Assembly: GCA_014729025.1 (NCBI GenBank)
Contig: WJKP01000018.1
Coordinates: 1-47,154 of the forward strand
Length of the DNA: 47,154 nucleotides
Reading direction: 5' to 3'
Source: Candidatus Buchananbacteria bacterium
GTDB lineage: Bacteria; Patescibacteriota; Patescibacteriia; CAIXNZ01
The notes under the pieces are model-generated. The model did no database searches. It was given only the letters and a program-made list of their open reading frames with translations, and was not told the DNA's origin. Positions 24,983 to 33,938 of the stretch are shown in pieces (the stretch's first letter is position 1; every line of letters begins with the position of its first letter). The position numbers and the translations under genes are program-made.

Positions 24983-25602
24983 GTAGGTTGTTTTAGATCA
25001 ATAAAATTAAGATCACCTTGGCCTTTTCTTATTATTTCAATTTCATCTTGACTTAAGTCAATAATGGTTGAAGGTTTATCAGGTAAATACCCTGCATCAA
25101 GCATTAAATCTATTTTATTGCGGATCTCCTTACTTAATTCTTGTAAATTTTTAATATTTTGTTCCCCGGATATATTTAAACTGGTAGTAATAATCGGTGA
25201 ACCTAATTGTTTGGTAATTTGCAAACAAAATTGATTATCAGGAATTCTTATGCCAACGGTTTTATTTTTAGCCAAAATGTTTTTAGGCATATTATTACGA
25301 GCTTTTAAAATAAAAGTATAAGGACCTGGCAAGATTTTTTTCATTAGTTTAAAAGCGTAATCAGGTATAATCACATATTGGCTTGCTTGTTTAAAATCAG
25401 CACATAAGATACTAAGCGGTTTTTTTTTATCGCGTTTTTTTATATTGTAAATTTTATTAACTGCTTGTTTATTAAAAATATCACAGCCCAGTCCATAAAC
25501 GGTATCGGTCGGATAAGCAATTACAGCGCCGTTTTTTATCGCAGTAACGGTTTTTTTTATTTTATTGGTCTGCGGTGAATCTGGGTTTATTTTTAAATAC
25601 AT
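24979..25602 (-). CDS. tsaC: L-threonylcarbamoyladenylate synthase (Sua5/YrdC/TsaC family)
   Basis: 207 residues. It starts with a KTVTAIKNGAVIAYPTDTVYGLGCD segment (the ATP/threonine pocket), then KKRDKKKPLSILCAD, LPGPYTFILKA, KTVGIRIPDN and SPIITTSLNISGEQ. It makes threonylcarbamoyl-AMP for the t6A37 modification of ANN-decoding tRNAs. Its length fits the short YrdC/TsaC form rather than the longer Sua5. It overlaps the upstream DUF167 gene by 10 bases. Confidence 0.93.
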   Translation of the reverse strand: MYLKINPDSPQTNKIKKTVTAIKNGAVIAYPTDTVYGLGCDIFNKQAVNKIYNIKKRDKKKPLSILCADFKQASQYVIIPDYAFKLMKKILPGPYTFILKARNNMPKNILAKNKTVGIRIPDNQFCLQITKQLGSPIITTSLNISGEQNIKNLQELSKEIRNKIDLMLDAGYLPDKPSTIIDLSQDEIEIIRKGQGDLNFIDLKQPT

Positions 25603-25823
25603 ATTTTAACGATTTTAGTTTTATTTGTTTGTCCGGCTAAAATTTCAATATTATTTTTAGGGATTTTAAAATATTTCCCTAAAAATTCAATTAGTTGCTT
25701 GTTGGCTTTGCCTTTTTCAGGTGGGGCGGTTAATTTTATTTTAAGAGAATTTTGGTTTAGCTTTATTATTTTATTTTTTTTACTGCCAGGAATAACCTTG
25801 ATAGTATAGATTTTTTCAGCCAT
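25593..25823 (-). CDS. DUF167/UPF0235 (YggU-like) protein
   Basis: 76 residues with KVIPGSKKNKI, LKIKLTAPPEKGKANKQLIEFL and a final LAGQTNKTKIVKI, the full DUF167 signature. Its function is unknown although the family is widespread. It overlaps tsaC by 10 bases and follows the Cys-rich membrane protein gene by 3 bases, so the three form an operon. Confidence 0.9.
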   Translation of the reverse strand: MAEKIYTIKVIPGSKKNKIIKLNQNSLKIKLTAPPEKGKANKQLIEFLGKYFKIPKNNIEILAGQTNKTKIVKICI

Positions 25824-25826
25824 ACA

Positions 25827-26105
25827 TTATTGAGCTAATTGGCAGCCTTGCTCGCTGGCAAAGCAGGAATATGGAATGCCAATTTCCGGAGCTTCATATA
25901 AAACCCAATCAGCTGGAGCGTCTTTGCATACACCATTGGCACAGCCAAAACAATCAACTTCACCTGTTTCAGGATTTTGCAATAAAACGCATTCTTCATA
26001 GCTAATTTTATCATTTTCGCCTGGACTAATAAACAAAGAAAAGGCAATAGAAATAAAAACAACAAAAATAACAAAAATTACAATAATTAAAAATGTTTTT
26101 CCCAT
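25827..26105 (-). CDS. Small membrane protein with external Cys-rich domain
   Basis: 92 residues: a single N-terminal hydrophobic helix (residues 4-27), then an exported domain with six Cys (EECVLLQNPETGEVDCFGCANGVC, and PYSCFASEQGCQL). No family is recognised. The Cys spacing suggests disulfides outside the cell. It is first in the operon with the DUF167 and tsaC genes. Confidence 0.6.
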   Translation of the reverse strand: MGKTFLIIVIFVIFVVFISIAFSLFISPGENDKISYEECVLLQNPETGEVDCFGCANGVCKDAPADWVLYEAPEIGIPYSCFASEQGCQLAQ

Positions 26106-26192
26106 TTTAATAAAAAGTTAATTTTTAGATTTTTGAAAAAGGTTAAAATTAAGGTGTTTAATTATTTTGTTATCAATCTAAAATTGCGGAGA

Positions 26193-26660
26193 TTAAAACC
26201 ACCATTTCTTTTTTTTGTGTGATGCTCCCCATAAAGTGTTTTTTGATTTTAATTCATATTCTAATTTTCCGAGCACAAATAAAACAAAAAAGATTAAAAA
26301 AGCAGTAATAATAGCTACGGCAAACCAACCCAATCCAATGGCCACTCCCATAGCTGCGCTTGTCCATAAAGCAGCTGCTGTAGTTAGTCCTTCAATTTCA
26401 TGTTTTTCAAAGATAATTAACCCAGCTCCAATAAAACCAATACCAACAATAATTTGCCCGACAATACGGGAAGGATCAATATTGGCAAATTGATTAAAAC
26501 CTTCAAGGGCGATTATTGTAAATAAAGTGGCGCCAAGACTAACCAAGGCATAAGTTCGGCTGCCAGCGGGTTTTCCTGTTGATTCACGTTCTAAGCCAAT
26601 ACAATAACCCAAAATGATTGCTAATAAAAGTTTCCCCAAGATAATTAAAAGACTATTCAT
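26193..26660 (-). CDS. MgtC/SapB-family membrane protein
   Basis: 155 residues from the ATG at 26660. The open frame extends to 26705, but the family start MNSLLIILGKLLLAIILGYCIGLERE fits the later ATG. It contains GLERESTGKPAGSRTYALVSLGATLFTI, the signature of the MgtC/SapB N-terminal domain, and GFIGAGLIIFEKHEIEGLTTAAALW. MgtC proteins are linked to Mg2+ stress and ATP synthase control in pathogens; the role here is unknown. Confidence 0.88.
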   Translation of the reverse strand: MNSLLIILGKLLLAIILGYCIGLERESTGKPAGSRTYALVSLGATLFTIIALEGFNQFANIDPSRIVGQIIVGIGFIGAGLIIFEKHEIEGLTTAAALWTSAAMGVAIGLGWFAVAIITAFLIFFVLFVLGKLEYELKSKNTLWGASHKKKKWWF

Positions 26661-26720
26661 AATTTTGCTTAAAAAATTAAAATATACTAGTATTATAACA
26701 AACATTTAAGGAGGGGGAAA

Positions 26721-26921
26721 ATGGGCAAGGGAAAAAATCCGGGGGTGACTCCCCTGCAAAAAGAAATGCAGCGATTAGATGAACAACAAAAAAAAGCCTT
26801 ACAACATGGCTGTCCCAATTGCCAGGGCGAATTAAAAAGGGAGACAATTATTCAACTTCGCTGTTTGGCTTGTGGCAATTTTTATTGTGTTGAGGATTTA
26901 ATAAAAGGTACTATAAAATAG
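26721..26921 (+). CDS. Small zinc-ribbon protein
   Basis: 66 residues. A charged N-terminal helix (TPLQKEMQRLDEQQKKALQ) is followed by GCPNCQGELKRETIIQLRCLACGNFYC, a CxxC...CxxC zinc ribbon. It is probably cytoplasmic. It has a strong SD (AAGGAGGGGG) 4 bases before ATG. Function unknown. Confidence 0.7.
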   Translation: MGKGKNPGVTPLQKEMQRLDEQQKKALQHGCPNCQGELKRETIIQLRCLACGNFYCVEDLIKGTIK

Positions 26922-26931
26922 TACCTTTTTT
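26903..26931 (+). terminator. Terminator overlapping the zinc-ribbon stop codon
   Basis: AAAAGGTACTAT (26903-26914) / ATAGTACCTTTT (26918-26929) with a 3-base loop. The TAG stop (26919-26921) is inside the second arm, still before the T-run. Confidence 0.85.
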
Positions 26932-27430
26932 AAATTTTTTCTAAAATAATCAGCCGTGCTTTTTTAGTTTGCGTATCAAAGATAGCAAAAGTTGCTTTAG
27001 TAAAAAGTCCGGCTAGAGTGCCCGGATTAATTAAAATTGTTTTGCCATTTTTTTCTTGCCAAGGAGTATGCGTGTGGCCGTAAAAAATAAAATCATATTT
27101 TTGTGATTGGGCCATTTTTTTAGCCAGAGAAGGTTCATGAGCCCAAACAAGTTTTAAATTATCAATTTCCAGTTTACCGGTATGGCCATAAAATTTTAAA
27201 TTTTTATGTTTTTGGGATTGATTTTTAACTTCTTCAATATCATTGTCAGCATTACCTTTAACCAAATGAATTTCACTTTTATATAATTTAGCCATTTCAG
27301 CCAAAGTTGAAGGAGCGCAAACATCCCCGCAATGAATCATCAAGGGGATTTTATGTTTATTTAGATATTTAATTGCTTTTTCAGTATTCACCCAATTATC
27401 ATGAGTATCGGAAAAAATAGCGATTTTCAT
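26930..27430 (-). CDS. YfcE/MJ0936-type metallophosphoesterase
   Basis: 166 residues. Metal-binding motifs are in order: FSDTHDN, HCGDVC, KGNAD, WAHEP and YGHTHTP. This is the compact phosphodiesterase subfamily, with two metal ions and broad in-vitro activity; the natural substrate is generally unknown. It lies alone between convergent and same-strand neighbours. No SD. Confidence 0.9.
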   Translation of the reverse strand: MKIAIFSDTHDNWVNTEKAIKYLNKHKIPLMIHCGDVCAPSTLAEMAKLYKSEIHLVKGNADNDIEEVKNQSQKHKNLKFYGHTGKLEIDNLKLVWAHEPSLAKKMAQSQKYDFIFYGHTHTPWQEKNGKTILINPGTLAGLFTKATFAIFDTQTKKARLIILEKI

Positions 27431-27477
27431 AGTTTAAGTTTAACAATTTTTAAACAAAAGAAAAAGGAGCGTGATCG

Positions 27478-27528
27478 TTGTCGTGTTATGATTTTACAAA
27501 AAATAATTTTAGGCGCTTGGTAAATTAA
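27478..27528 (+). CDS. Possible 16-residue SD-led ORF with TTG start
   Basis: AAAAGGAG is 8 bases upstream of a TTG (27478), giving MSCYDFTKNNFRRLVN. No promoter is evident and the start is non-ATG, so support is weak. It is listed because the gap otherwise has no gene and several better tiny SD-led ORFs exist nearby. Confidence 0.2.
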   Translation: MSCYDFTKNNFRRLVN

Positions 27529-27556
27529 AAAAACGCGATAATTTCGCGCTTTTTTA
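27527..27556 (-). terminator. Terminator after trigger factor
   Basis: CGCGA / TCGCG arms around ATAATT-type loop; on the minus strand followed by TTTTTTT. Confidence 0.7.
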
Positions 27557-27565
27557 ATATATGTT

Positions 27566-28891
27566 TTACTCGTGATTGTGCTTTATTTTAGGATTTTTTT
27601 CATTTTTAGTGATACAGGTTTGTTTGATTATCTCCATGACTTTACGATTACCCATTAAGTTTCTGACATAATCACGATATTGGGCTGATTCCAGTTGCTT
27701 GATTATTTCAGGATTATTTTGATACATAGCTTTGGCCTGTTCCAGTTCTTTGTCTATTTCGGCTTCAGGAATTTCAATATTTTGATCAAAAAATATTTGG
27801 CGCATAATTAAAGCGCTTTGGACTCTTTTTAGGGCTTGAGACGCAAAATCTAGTTTTAGCTGGTCAACGGTTTTATTTAAGTGTTTTAAATAGTCGTCAA
27901 ATTTTAAACCTTGTTGGCTAATATTTGATTCCAATTCTTGAATCATTTTATCGGTTTCAGATGTCAAAAGCATATCAGGTATTTCTCCAAATTCTGACTT
28001 GGCAATTAATTTTTCCAAAAGTTCGCGATCTAATTTTTCCTCAGCTTTATGTGATTCTTCGTGTTCTAGGTTTTGTTTGATTTGTTGTTTTAATTTAGCC
28101 AAGGATTCTTGCCCTAATTCTTTGGCAAATTCATCATTAAGTTCTGGCAGTTCGCGTTTATAAACATTTAAAATTTTAACTTTAAATTTAGCAGGTTTAC
28201 CAGCCAAATCTTTATTATGATATTCTTCTGGAAAATTTAATTCAAATTCTTTTTCTTCGTCTTTTTTCAAACCGATCAAATTTTTCTCAAAACCGGGTAT
28301 AAAATGATCAGAACCAATAACTAACGGATATTTTTTTTGCGCACCGCCTTCAATCGGAACATTATCACGAAATACATCAAAATCAAGTTCAACTTTATCG
28401 CCTTTTTCAATTTTTTTATCTTCCAATGTTTCTTTAGCTCTGGATTCTCTTAATTCTTCCAAAACTTTATTAACTTGTTCATCGGTAATTTTTATTTCTG
28501 GTTCTTTTATTCTAATTGATTGCCAGTCACCAAGCTTAACTTCAGGAATTAAAGCAATAGTTGCTTTGTAAACAAAATCATTCTCCGGGGCTAATTTGAC
28601 AAATTCAACCTTTGGAGAGCCCAAGGGCTCTAGTTTTTCTTTAGTTGCTAGATCAATATATGATTTTTCTACGGCTAAACCGGCTGCTTCTTCATAGAGT
28701 TTCATCTCACCAACTCTTTGTTTGATGGCATCAATTGAAGCTTTGCCTGGCCGAAACCCTTCAATTTTGGTTGATTGAGAAATGTTTTCTGCTGCTTTTT
28801 GTAAAAATGATTTTAATTCTTCATTAGGAATAGTAACTGTCATTTCTACTTCATTTTTTGGTAATTTTTTTATTTCGTGTTGATAATTCAT
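27566..28891 (-). CDS. tig: Trigger factor
   Basis: 441 residues, normal length. The ribosome-binding tail is at the N-terminus with GFRPGKA. The FKBP-like PPIase domain follows (about 155-240, GDKVELDFDVF... VIGSDHFIPGFEKNLIGLKKDEEKEFELNFPEEY), then the helical arm domain. It chaperones nascent chains at the ribosome exit. Here clpP/clpX, common neighbours, are absent. Its 5' region has hairpins at 28915-28946 and 28992-29036. Confidence 0.95.
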   Translation of the reverse strand: MNYQHEIKKLPKNEVEMTVTIPNEELKSFLQKAAENISQSTKIEGFRPGKASIDAIKQRVGEMKLYEEAAGLAVEKSYIDLATKEKLEPLGSPKVEFVKLAPENDFVYKATIALIPEVKLGDWQSIRIKEPEIKITDEQVNKVLEELRESRAKETLEDKKIEKGDKVELDFDVFRDNVPIEGGAQKKYPLVIGSDHFIPGFEKNLIGLKKDEEKEFELNFPEEYHNKDLAGKPAKFKVKILNVYKRELPELNDEFAKELGQESLAKLKQQIKQNLEHEESHKAEEKLDRELLEKLIAKSEFGEIPDMLLTSETDKMIQELESNISQQGLKFDDYLKHLNKTVDQLKLDFASQALKRVQSALIMRQIFFDQNIEIPEAEIDKELEQAKAMYQNNPEIIKQLESAQYRDYVRNLMGNRKVMEIIKQTCITKNEKNPKIKHNHE

Positions 28892-29040
28892 AATTTGATT
28901 TTTTAATTAAATTAGCGCGAAAAGTACTGGGAGTACGATAACGCGTTGTTTTTTTATTAATTTTTTTAGCGTGATTTTTCATAAATAAATTCTGGGTAGC
29001 TGAGAATTTTTAAATGTTAAATTAAGCACTACCCGAAAAA
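28892..29040 (-). promoter_or_regulatory. Structured leader upstream of trigger factor
   Basis: Two stem-loops on the minus strand: GGGTAG...CTACCC over about 28995-29035, and a nested CGCG...CGCG / GTACT...AGTAC structure at about 28915-28946. They may be regulatory RNA elements; no known riboswitch is recognised. Confidence 0.35.
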
Positions 29041-29088
29041 TAAATATTATTACAAGTCTAATAGAAAATTATAAAAATGTCAAGGCAT

Positions 29089-29128
29089 AAAAAAGGAAGA
29101 CCCACCCAATGGCGAGCCTCCCTTTTTA
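29089..29128 (-). terminator. Terminator after the CARDB/DUF11-like protein gene
   Basis: On the minus strand AAAAAGGGAGGCTC pairs with GGGTCTTCCTTTTT (14 pairs with G-U wobbles), ending in TTTTTT. Confidence 0.7.
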
Positions 29129-29140
29129 TGTAAATCAATT

Positions 29141-30997
29141 TTATTGAATCACTTTATTTAATTCTTCTTCTGAAAATATAGCAGTCGTAATATTTTTACC
29201 TGAGGCTGTTAAAAACGCACCGGTTTTGGCATCAGTTGCTGTGGCCGTAATATTGGTCAATAAAGCCGGGCTGGCGCCTGCTTGCTTGGCAGAAGGAATA
29301 ATTGCCAATTGAATTCGGGCTTCTGGCGCTGGTCTAAAAATACCAGCAAAACGTTCAATATCCCCAATAGTCCAAGTAATTGTATTATTTTCAGCATTAT
29401 AAACAATCTGATTACCTTCAGTTACATTATAAATATCAGCAAATTCTACTGCAGCCGGGATTTGAGCGGTTATTTTTAAATCTTTGATAGCATTATTAGT
29501 ATTAATAACTTTAATTAATGTCCAATAAGAAGTATATTCGCCCACTGCCGGTGGGACTGAGCCAACACCGATTTGATCACCTTGCGGAGTGTAAAATAAG
29601 CCGGTAGTCTGTAAGGATACATTTGAATTAACAGCTGTAATAATAGGTTTGCTTTCTACTGTGATTCTTGATTTTTCAATCGGATCATCATAACTGGCAA
29701 CAGCTCTTACTTCCAGATTGTAATTTCCTTGTTCTTGTGAAAAATCAATAATTGATTTGGTTGTTAATGGTATTTGAATAGAAGCTGATTGGCCTGATTC
29801 TAACTCAGCTAATTGCTGATAATCGTTCTGATTAACCTTGATTAAGCTTTGTTTGGCATAATCACCTTTGACTGAGAGACCGATTTCTAAATTGGTAATA
29901 GTATAATCTTCGCTATTTTTATAATTAATGGTATAAGTTGTTTGCTGGCCAGGACTGACTGATAAATTATTTTCTAAATTTGTAAAATTAACTGTTACTT
30001 TAGAAAAATCCACCCAAAGCAAATTTTGTGCTTGAGCTAATAAATATTGCTCGTTGTCATAAGTAGCATAAAAATCCGTAGTAAGATTAAGATTTTGAGG
30101 TTTATTTACATAAGCTTTGGCAATAAAAGAGTAAGTATTTTCTTGGTTTGGTTTATAATTACCAATAGTCCAGGTTGATTGATTAGCTTTACCTAATTCT
30201 GTTGAAATCAATTTTATTTGCTCAGGCCAGCTGATTTTTATTTGTAAATTATCAAAAGTTATTTCAGAGGAATTTTTTATATTAAGTTTGGCTTCAAACG
30301 GGCTGGTAGCAATGGCTTTATTCGGTAAAAACATTTCTGTTTGCAACGCCGAGCCATTTAAATTAAATTCTTTTTGCCAAAATTCCTGACGCTCCTGTCC
30401 ATATTTATTTTTATAATTCATAACAGCCAGAAACTCTTGGCTAGTATCAAGATTACCCAATAAAAAACCTGTAATTTTAAATTGGCCATGCGCATTTGGT
30501 GCCAAATCCCCGATTTTTAAAGTATTGGTTTTTGTATTAAACTCTGTAGTGCTGTATTTTGGCTGATGTAAGCTAGCTGGTTTTTTTAAAACCAAGTTTA
30601 CATCAGTTAAAGTCTGATCAGTCGTATTGGTATAATTAATTATAAACTCGGCTTCCTGACCGTTGATTACTTCATGAGTTGTAACTTGAAAATCAATTAA
30701 ATTTACCAGTTTGTTTTTGGAAAAAAACCACAGATTTAAAATAACGCCCAGTAAAATTAAAATAATGGCAGCTAAAACAATATCAATAATCAAATGTGTT
30801 TTATCGGTTTTATAATGTTTTTCATAACGTTTTTTTAATGGTTTCGCTACCATGTTTAAGGTTAAGTTGCCGATTCTGTCAATTCGAATATTATCAACTC
30901 TAGAAGGCGTTGGTTCTTTTTTTTCTTCAACCGGTTTTGGTTCAACCATAATAACTTCTTTTGATTCTTTGTCTTGTTGTTTTTTTTGTTTAGCCAT
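29141..30997 (-). CDS. Large membrane-anchored protein with repeated beta domains (DUF11/CARDB-like)
   Basis: 618 residues. A charged cytoplasmic N-terminus (1-75), one membrane helix (about 86-108, LIIDIVLAAIILILLGVILNLW), then about 500 residues outside. The outside part reads as four or five similar beta-sandwich units of about 110 residues. Each has a 'NGQEAEFIINYTNTTDQTLTDVNL'-type start (also SPGQQTTYTINYKNSEDYTITNLEI). Such units occur in surface or adhesion proteins. Function unknown. It lies 40 bases downstream of the large secreted protein gene on the same strand. Confidence 0.7.
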   Translation of the reverse strand: MAKQKKQQDKESKEVIMVEPKPVEEKKEPTPSRVDNIRIDRIGNLTLNMVAKPLKKRYEKHYKTDKTHLIIDIVLAAIILILLGVILNLWFFSKNKLVNLIDFQVTTHEVINGQEAEFIINYTNTTDQTLTDVNLVLKKPASLHQPKYSTTEFNTKTNTLKIGDLAPNAHGQFKITGFLLGNLDTSQEFLAVMNYKNKYGQERQEFWQKEFNLNGSALQTEMFLPNKAIATSPFEAKLNIKNSSEITFDNLQIKISWPEQIKLISTELGKANQSTWTIGNYKPNQENTYSFIAKAYVNKPQNLNLTTDFYATYDNEQYLLAQAQNLLWVDFSKVTVNFTNLENNLSVSPGQQTTYTINYKNSEDYTITNLEIGLSVKGDYAKQSLIKVNQNDYQQLAELESGQSASIQIPLTTKSIIDFSQEQGNYNLEVRAVASYDDPIEKSRITVESKPIITAVNSNVSLQTTGLFYTPQGDQIGVGSVPPAVGEYTSYWTLIKVINTNNAIKDLKITAQIPAAVEFADIYNVTEGNQIVYNAENNTITWTIGDIERFAGIFRPAPEARIQLAIIPSAKQAGASPALLTNITATATDAKTGAFLTASGKNITTAIFSEEELNKVIQ

Positions 30998-31037
30998 ATA
31001 TGTATTGTAGCAAAAATTTGTAAATTAGTAGATTAAA

Positions 31038-33101
31038 TCACCAGTTTTTAAAAGCGGTAGTAAAAGTATCAGGACTGGCAGCTAAAATTTCAGCGGCACC
31101 GTCATTATCCAAATCATTAATAACGACTCTTACACCGGTTCTTGAATCTTTACCAAACGCCCAAAAACCAGGACTTAGAGGTTCAAATTTAGAATTAAAA
31201 TATCTGACATGAGAAGAACCACCATAGCCTGCACCAGTTACGATTTCATCAACCCCATTACCATCAATATCACCGCAAGCGACATTAACACCACCACGAA
31301 AAGATTTATTATAAGCAAAAAATCCACCGGATAGCACTTTGCCGTTTTTATCAAAAATTCTGACCAAAGGACCGCCCATATAACCGGCTCCAGTCACTAT
31401 TTCTTTTTTACCATTTCCGTTTGTATCACAAACAGCCACATTAACACCGCCTTTATATTCGGCTTGATAAGCATTAAATCCTTCACCTTGTTGTTCGCCC
31501 AAATGATTAAAGACTCTGATTTCTGGACCATAGCCTTTCATTGTTCCGGTAGTAATTTCATAAAAACCATCATCTTCATAATCATTAAGAGAAAAATTAA
31601 TACCATAATTATAATTTTGCCCATAAGGATAAAAAGTTTTCATAACTGATTTATTGGGCTTATAAATAATTATTTTATTTTTATCTGCAACAAGCGTTTC
31701 TATTTGGTTGTCTTTATTAATATCTTTTTTAACGACCACATTGCCACCTTTAAATTGTTTTTCATATAAAAAGAATCCGTTTCTGACAGAATCACCGTAT
31801 TTATTAAAAACACGCACAAAAGAACCGTTAAAATAAGAACTGCCAGTAACTTCTTCTACTCTGCGTAATAAAATAATACCGTCATATGGTTTTAAAGTAA
31901 CGGATCTGACAATCGCGCCATTATTAGTAATGGGATCTTGGTTACCTTTGATTTTTTCAAATTCTTTATTAAAATTTATTTCTTGCTCCACGCCGGTTGA
32001 ATTAACCAATACTAAACCATTTTGAAAATCTCTTTGCCAAACTCCTGGTTGGATTTGTTTTGAACCAGCTGATAGTAAATTTTCAATATCATTTAAGGAA
32101 CGGCCTAAATAAAAATTATATTCATCATACCACCAAAGACTTTCATGTGCTTTATCGCCATGATCAAAACTATAATAACCGTCACCCAATAAGGTCGAAG
32201 TTAAACCAAAGCGAAAATCACGATAATCTTCGCTGTTACCGGTATTAGCAGTATTATTATTAATAATAAAATATTTAGGCTCATAACCCAGCTTATCATT
32301 TAAATATCTTTCCATGGCGCCTTGCCAGTGACCTTCATAATAAGCCGGGAAATTTTCCTGCATGCGACCGTTTAAATGTGAATTATAAATATTATCATTA
32401 GAATTAGCCACTATTAATTTATTAGGCGCCAGTTGTCTGGTTTTTTTTAAAATATTAGTCAGCCCTTTTTGCCAGTTTGAATCCATGAAATTTTTTGAAT
32501 CAACAGAACCGTTTTTGTCAGTATCAATTGGTTGATCCATCCAGGACACCCCGTTCCAAACATTATCATAAAAAACACCGTCCCATTGGCCTGATTTTAA
32601 AAATTCATCATAAACCAGTTTTGGCAAATAATCAGACCAATTTTGACCGTTTGATTTTGGTGCAACACTTGAAGTATTTATCATCCAGGTGCCAGGCCAA
32701 AAAGTTACATGTTGATTATCATTGGTTCTTAACCACCAGTTATTTTGATTGACTTCATTATAAATTTTTTGCCAAAAAGCTGTTTTATTCAAAATATCCT
32801 GATTAACATTTATTTCTTCAGCTAAAACATAGACCAAGATTTTGATTTGCGGATTATATTGTTTTAATTTGGTAATAATTTGCGGATTATTTTCAACTGC
32901 TTGTGGACTTAAAATAACAACATCCCATTTAGCCAATTCTTTAATAGAGGAATCTTCAATATACCACTCCAAGTAATAGTTAGCTAATTTAGGATAATTA
33001 TCATGCTGAGCAAAACTTTTTTGAGGAAGAACAAAAGCACTCGTTATAATCAAAATAACCAGTAAAAGTAAGATTTTTAGTTTTACTAATTGAAAACGCA
33101 T
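31038..33101 (-). CDS. Secreted GHL15-like putative glycoside hydrolase with C-terminal FG-GAP/VCBS-type repeats
   Basis: 687 residues. A signal peptide (MRFQLVKLKILLLLVILIIT...FA) is followed by a (beta/alpha)8-like domain, about residues 35-400. It has WDVVILSPQAVE, YNPQIKILVYV, WDGVFYDNVWNG and NKLIVANSND, the layout of the hypothetical glycosyl hydrolase family 15 (GHL15). The C-terminal 260 residues contain about five repeats of the type GGVNVAVCDTNGNGKKEIVTGAG, with calcium-binding DxNxNG/DxDGNG loops, forming a beta-propeller. It probably acts on or binds polysaccharide outside the cell. It has its own consensus promoter. Confidence 0.8.
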   Translation of the reverse strand: MRFQLVKLKILLLLVILIITSAFVLPQKSFAQHDNYPKLANYYLEWYIEDSSIKELAKWDVVILSPQAVENNPQIITKLKQYNPQIKILVYVLAEEINVNQDILNKTAFWQKIYNEVNQNNWWLRTNDNQHVTFWPGTWMINTSSVAPKSNGQNWSDYLPKLVYDEFLKSGQWDGVFYDNVWNGVSWMDQPIDTDKNGSVDSKNFMDSNWQKGLTNILKKTRQLAPNKLIVANSNDNIYNSHLNGRMQENFPAYYEGHWQGAMERYLNDKLGYEPKYFIINNNTANTGNSEDYRDFRFGLTSTLLGDGYYSFDHGDKAHESLWWYDEYNFYLGRSLNDIENLLSAGSKQIQPGVWQRDFQNGLVLVNSTGVEQEINFNKEFEKIKGNQDPITNNGAIVRSVTLKPYDGIILLRRVEEVTGSSYFNGSFVRVFNKYGDSVRNGFFLYEKQFKGGNVVVKKDINKDNQIETLVADKNKIIIYKPNKSVMKTFYPYGQNYNYGINFSLNDYEDDGFYEITTGTMKGYGPEIRVFNHLGEQQGEGFNAYQAEYKGGVNVAVCDTNGNGKKEIVTGAGYMGGPLVRIFDKNGKVLSGGFFAYNKSFRGGVNVACGDIDGNGVDEIVTGAGYGGSSHVRYFNSKFEPLSPGFWAFGKDSRTGVRVVINDLDNDGAAEILAASPDTFTTAFKNW

Positions 33102-33132
33102 CTTTATTTAAATTTTATTATTAATTCATTTT

Positions 33133-33161
33133 ATTATAGCAAAAAAAAAGGATTTTGTCAA
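33133..33161 (-). promoter_or_regulatory. Promoter of the GHL15-like gene
   Basis: Minus strand: TTGACA (33156-33161), 17-base spacer, TATAAT (33133-33138): a full consensus match. Confidence 0.8.
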
Positions 33162-33181
33162 TAATTTTTATTATAAATAAC

Positions 33182-33210
33182 TTGACAATTGATTTATAAA
33201 GTTTTACTAT
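33182..33210 (+). promoter_or_regulatory. Promoter of rpsP
   Basis: TTGACA (33182-33187), 17-base spacer, TACTAT (33205-33210). Confidence 0.75.
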
Positions 33211-33259
33211 TTAGATACCGTCAAAATGCTCATAATTATTAATTCTTAAAAATTTAAAT

Positions 33260-33871
33260 ATGTTAAGTATTAGATTATCGCGTAAAGGCAAGAAAAAACA
33301 GCCTATTTATCGCATAATTCTTTGTGAAAAACAAAAAGATCCTTGGGGTGATTATTTGGAAAATTTAGGTAATTATAATTCAGCTAGCAAAGAATTGGTT
33401 ATCAACGCTGATAGAATAAAATATTGGCTTGATAAGGGTGCCCAACCAACTGATACGGTTTGGAATATGTTGGTTGAAAAGGGTATTGTTGAAGGTAAAA
33501 AAAGAACAGTATCTAAAATTTCCAAGAAAAAATTAGCAAAACAAGAAGAAAAAAAGGCTAAAGATGTGCCGGCCGGAGAGCCAAAAGAAGAGGTAAAAGA
33601 AGAAACCCCCACGGAGGAAGTTAAGCCTGAAGAGCCGAAAGAGGAGACCAAACAAGAAGTGATTGACGAAGTAAAAGAAGCTCCAGCTGAGGAATCAAAA
33701 GAAGAGGTTCAAGAGAACGTTAAGCCTGAAGAGCCGGAAGAAGAGACTAAACAAGAAGAAGCGCCTGTTGAAGAACAAAAAGCAGAGGAACAAGAAGATG
33801 TTAACGGCGCAGCTTTATCTGAAGAACCTAAAAAAGAAGATTTAAATGAACAAGATAATACAGAAAAATAA
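33260..33871 (+). CDS. rpsP: 30S ribosomal protein S16 with long acidic C-terminal tail
   Basis: 203 residues; S16 is normally 75-100. The S16 domain is complete (MLSIRLSRKGKKKQPIYRII, GDYLENLGNYN, INADRIKYWLDKGAQPTDTV). It is followed from about residue 92 by a Lys-rich stretch and then about 100 residues rich in Glu, Lys, Pro and Val, with imperfect repeats (VKPEEPKEETKQE and VKPEEPEEETKQEE). The tail has no predicted fold and is probably extended from the ribosome surface. No SD. It is transcribed toward khpA but followed by a hairpin terminator. Confidence 0.95.
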   Translation: MLSIRLSRKGKKKQPIYRIILCEKQKDPWGDYLENLGNYNSASKELVINADRIKYWLDKGAQPTDTVWNMLVEKGIVEGKKRTVSKISKKKLAKQEEKKAKDVPAGEPKEEVKEETPTEEVKPEEPKEETKQEVIDEVKEAPAEESKEEVQENVKPEEPEEETKQEEAPVEEQKAEEQEDVNGAALSEEPKKEDLNEQDNTEK

Positions 33872-33896
33872 ACAATAAAATTTTATATAAATAAAG

Positions 33897-33924
33897 ATGC
33901 GACTGGAGTTCCAGTCGCATTTTT
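33897..33924. terminator. Bidirectional terminator after rpsP and the 18-residue ORF
   Basis: ATGCGACTGG (33897-33906) / CCAGTCGCAT (33911-33920), 4-base loop, TTTT after on the plus strand; on the minus strand CTTTATTT follows. Confidence 0.85.
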
Positions 33925-33938
33925 GTTGGTAGCTTTTT

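Noticed and set aside
33539-33871. S16 tail as a fused second protein
   Set aside because: Low-complexity Glu/Lys/Pro sequence with no domain features, continuous with S16; a tail, not a fusion.
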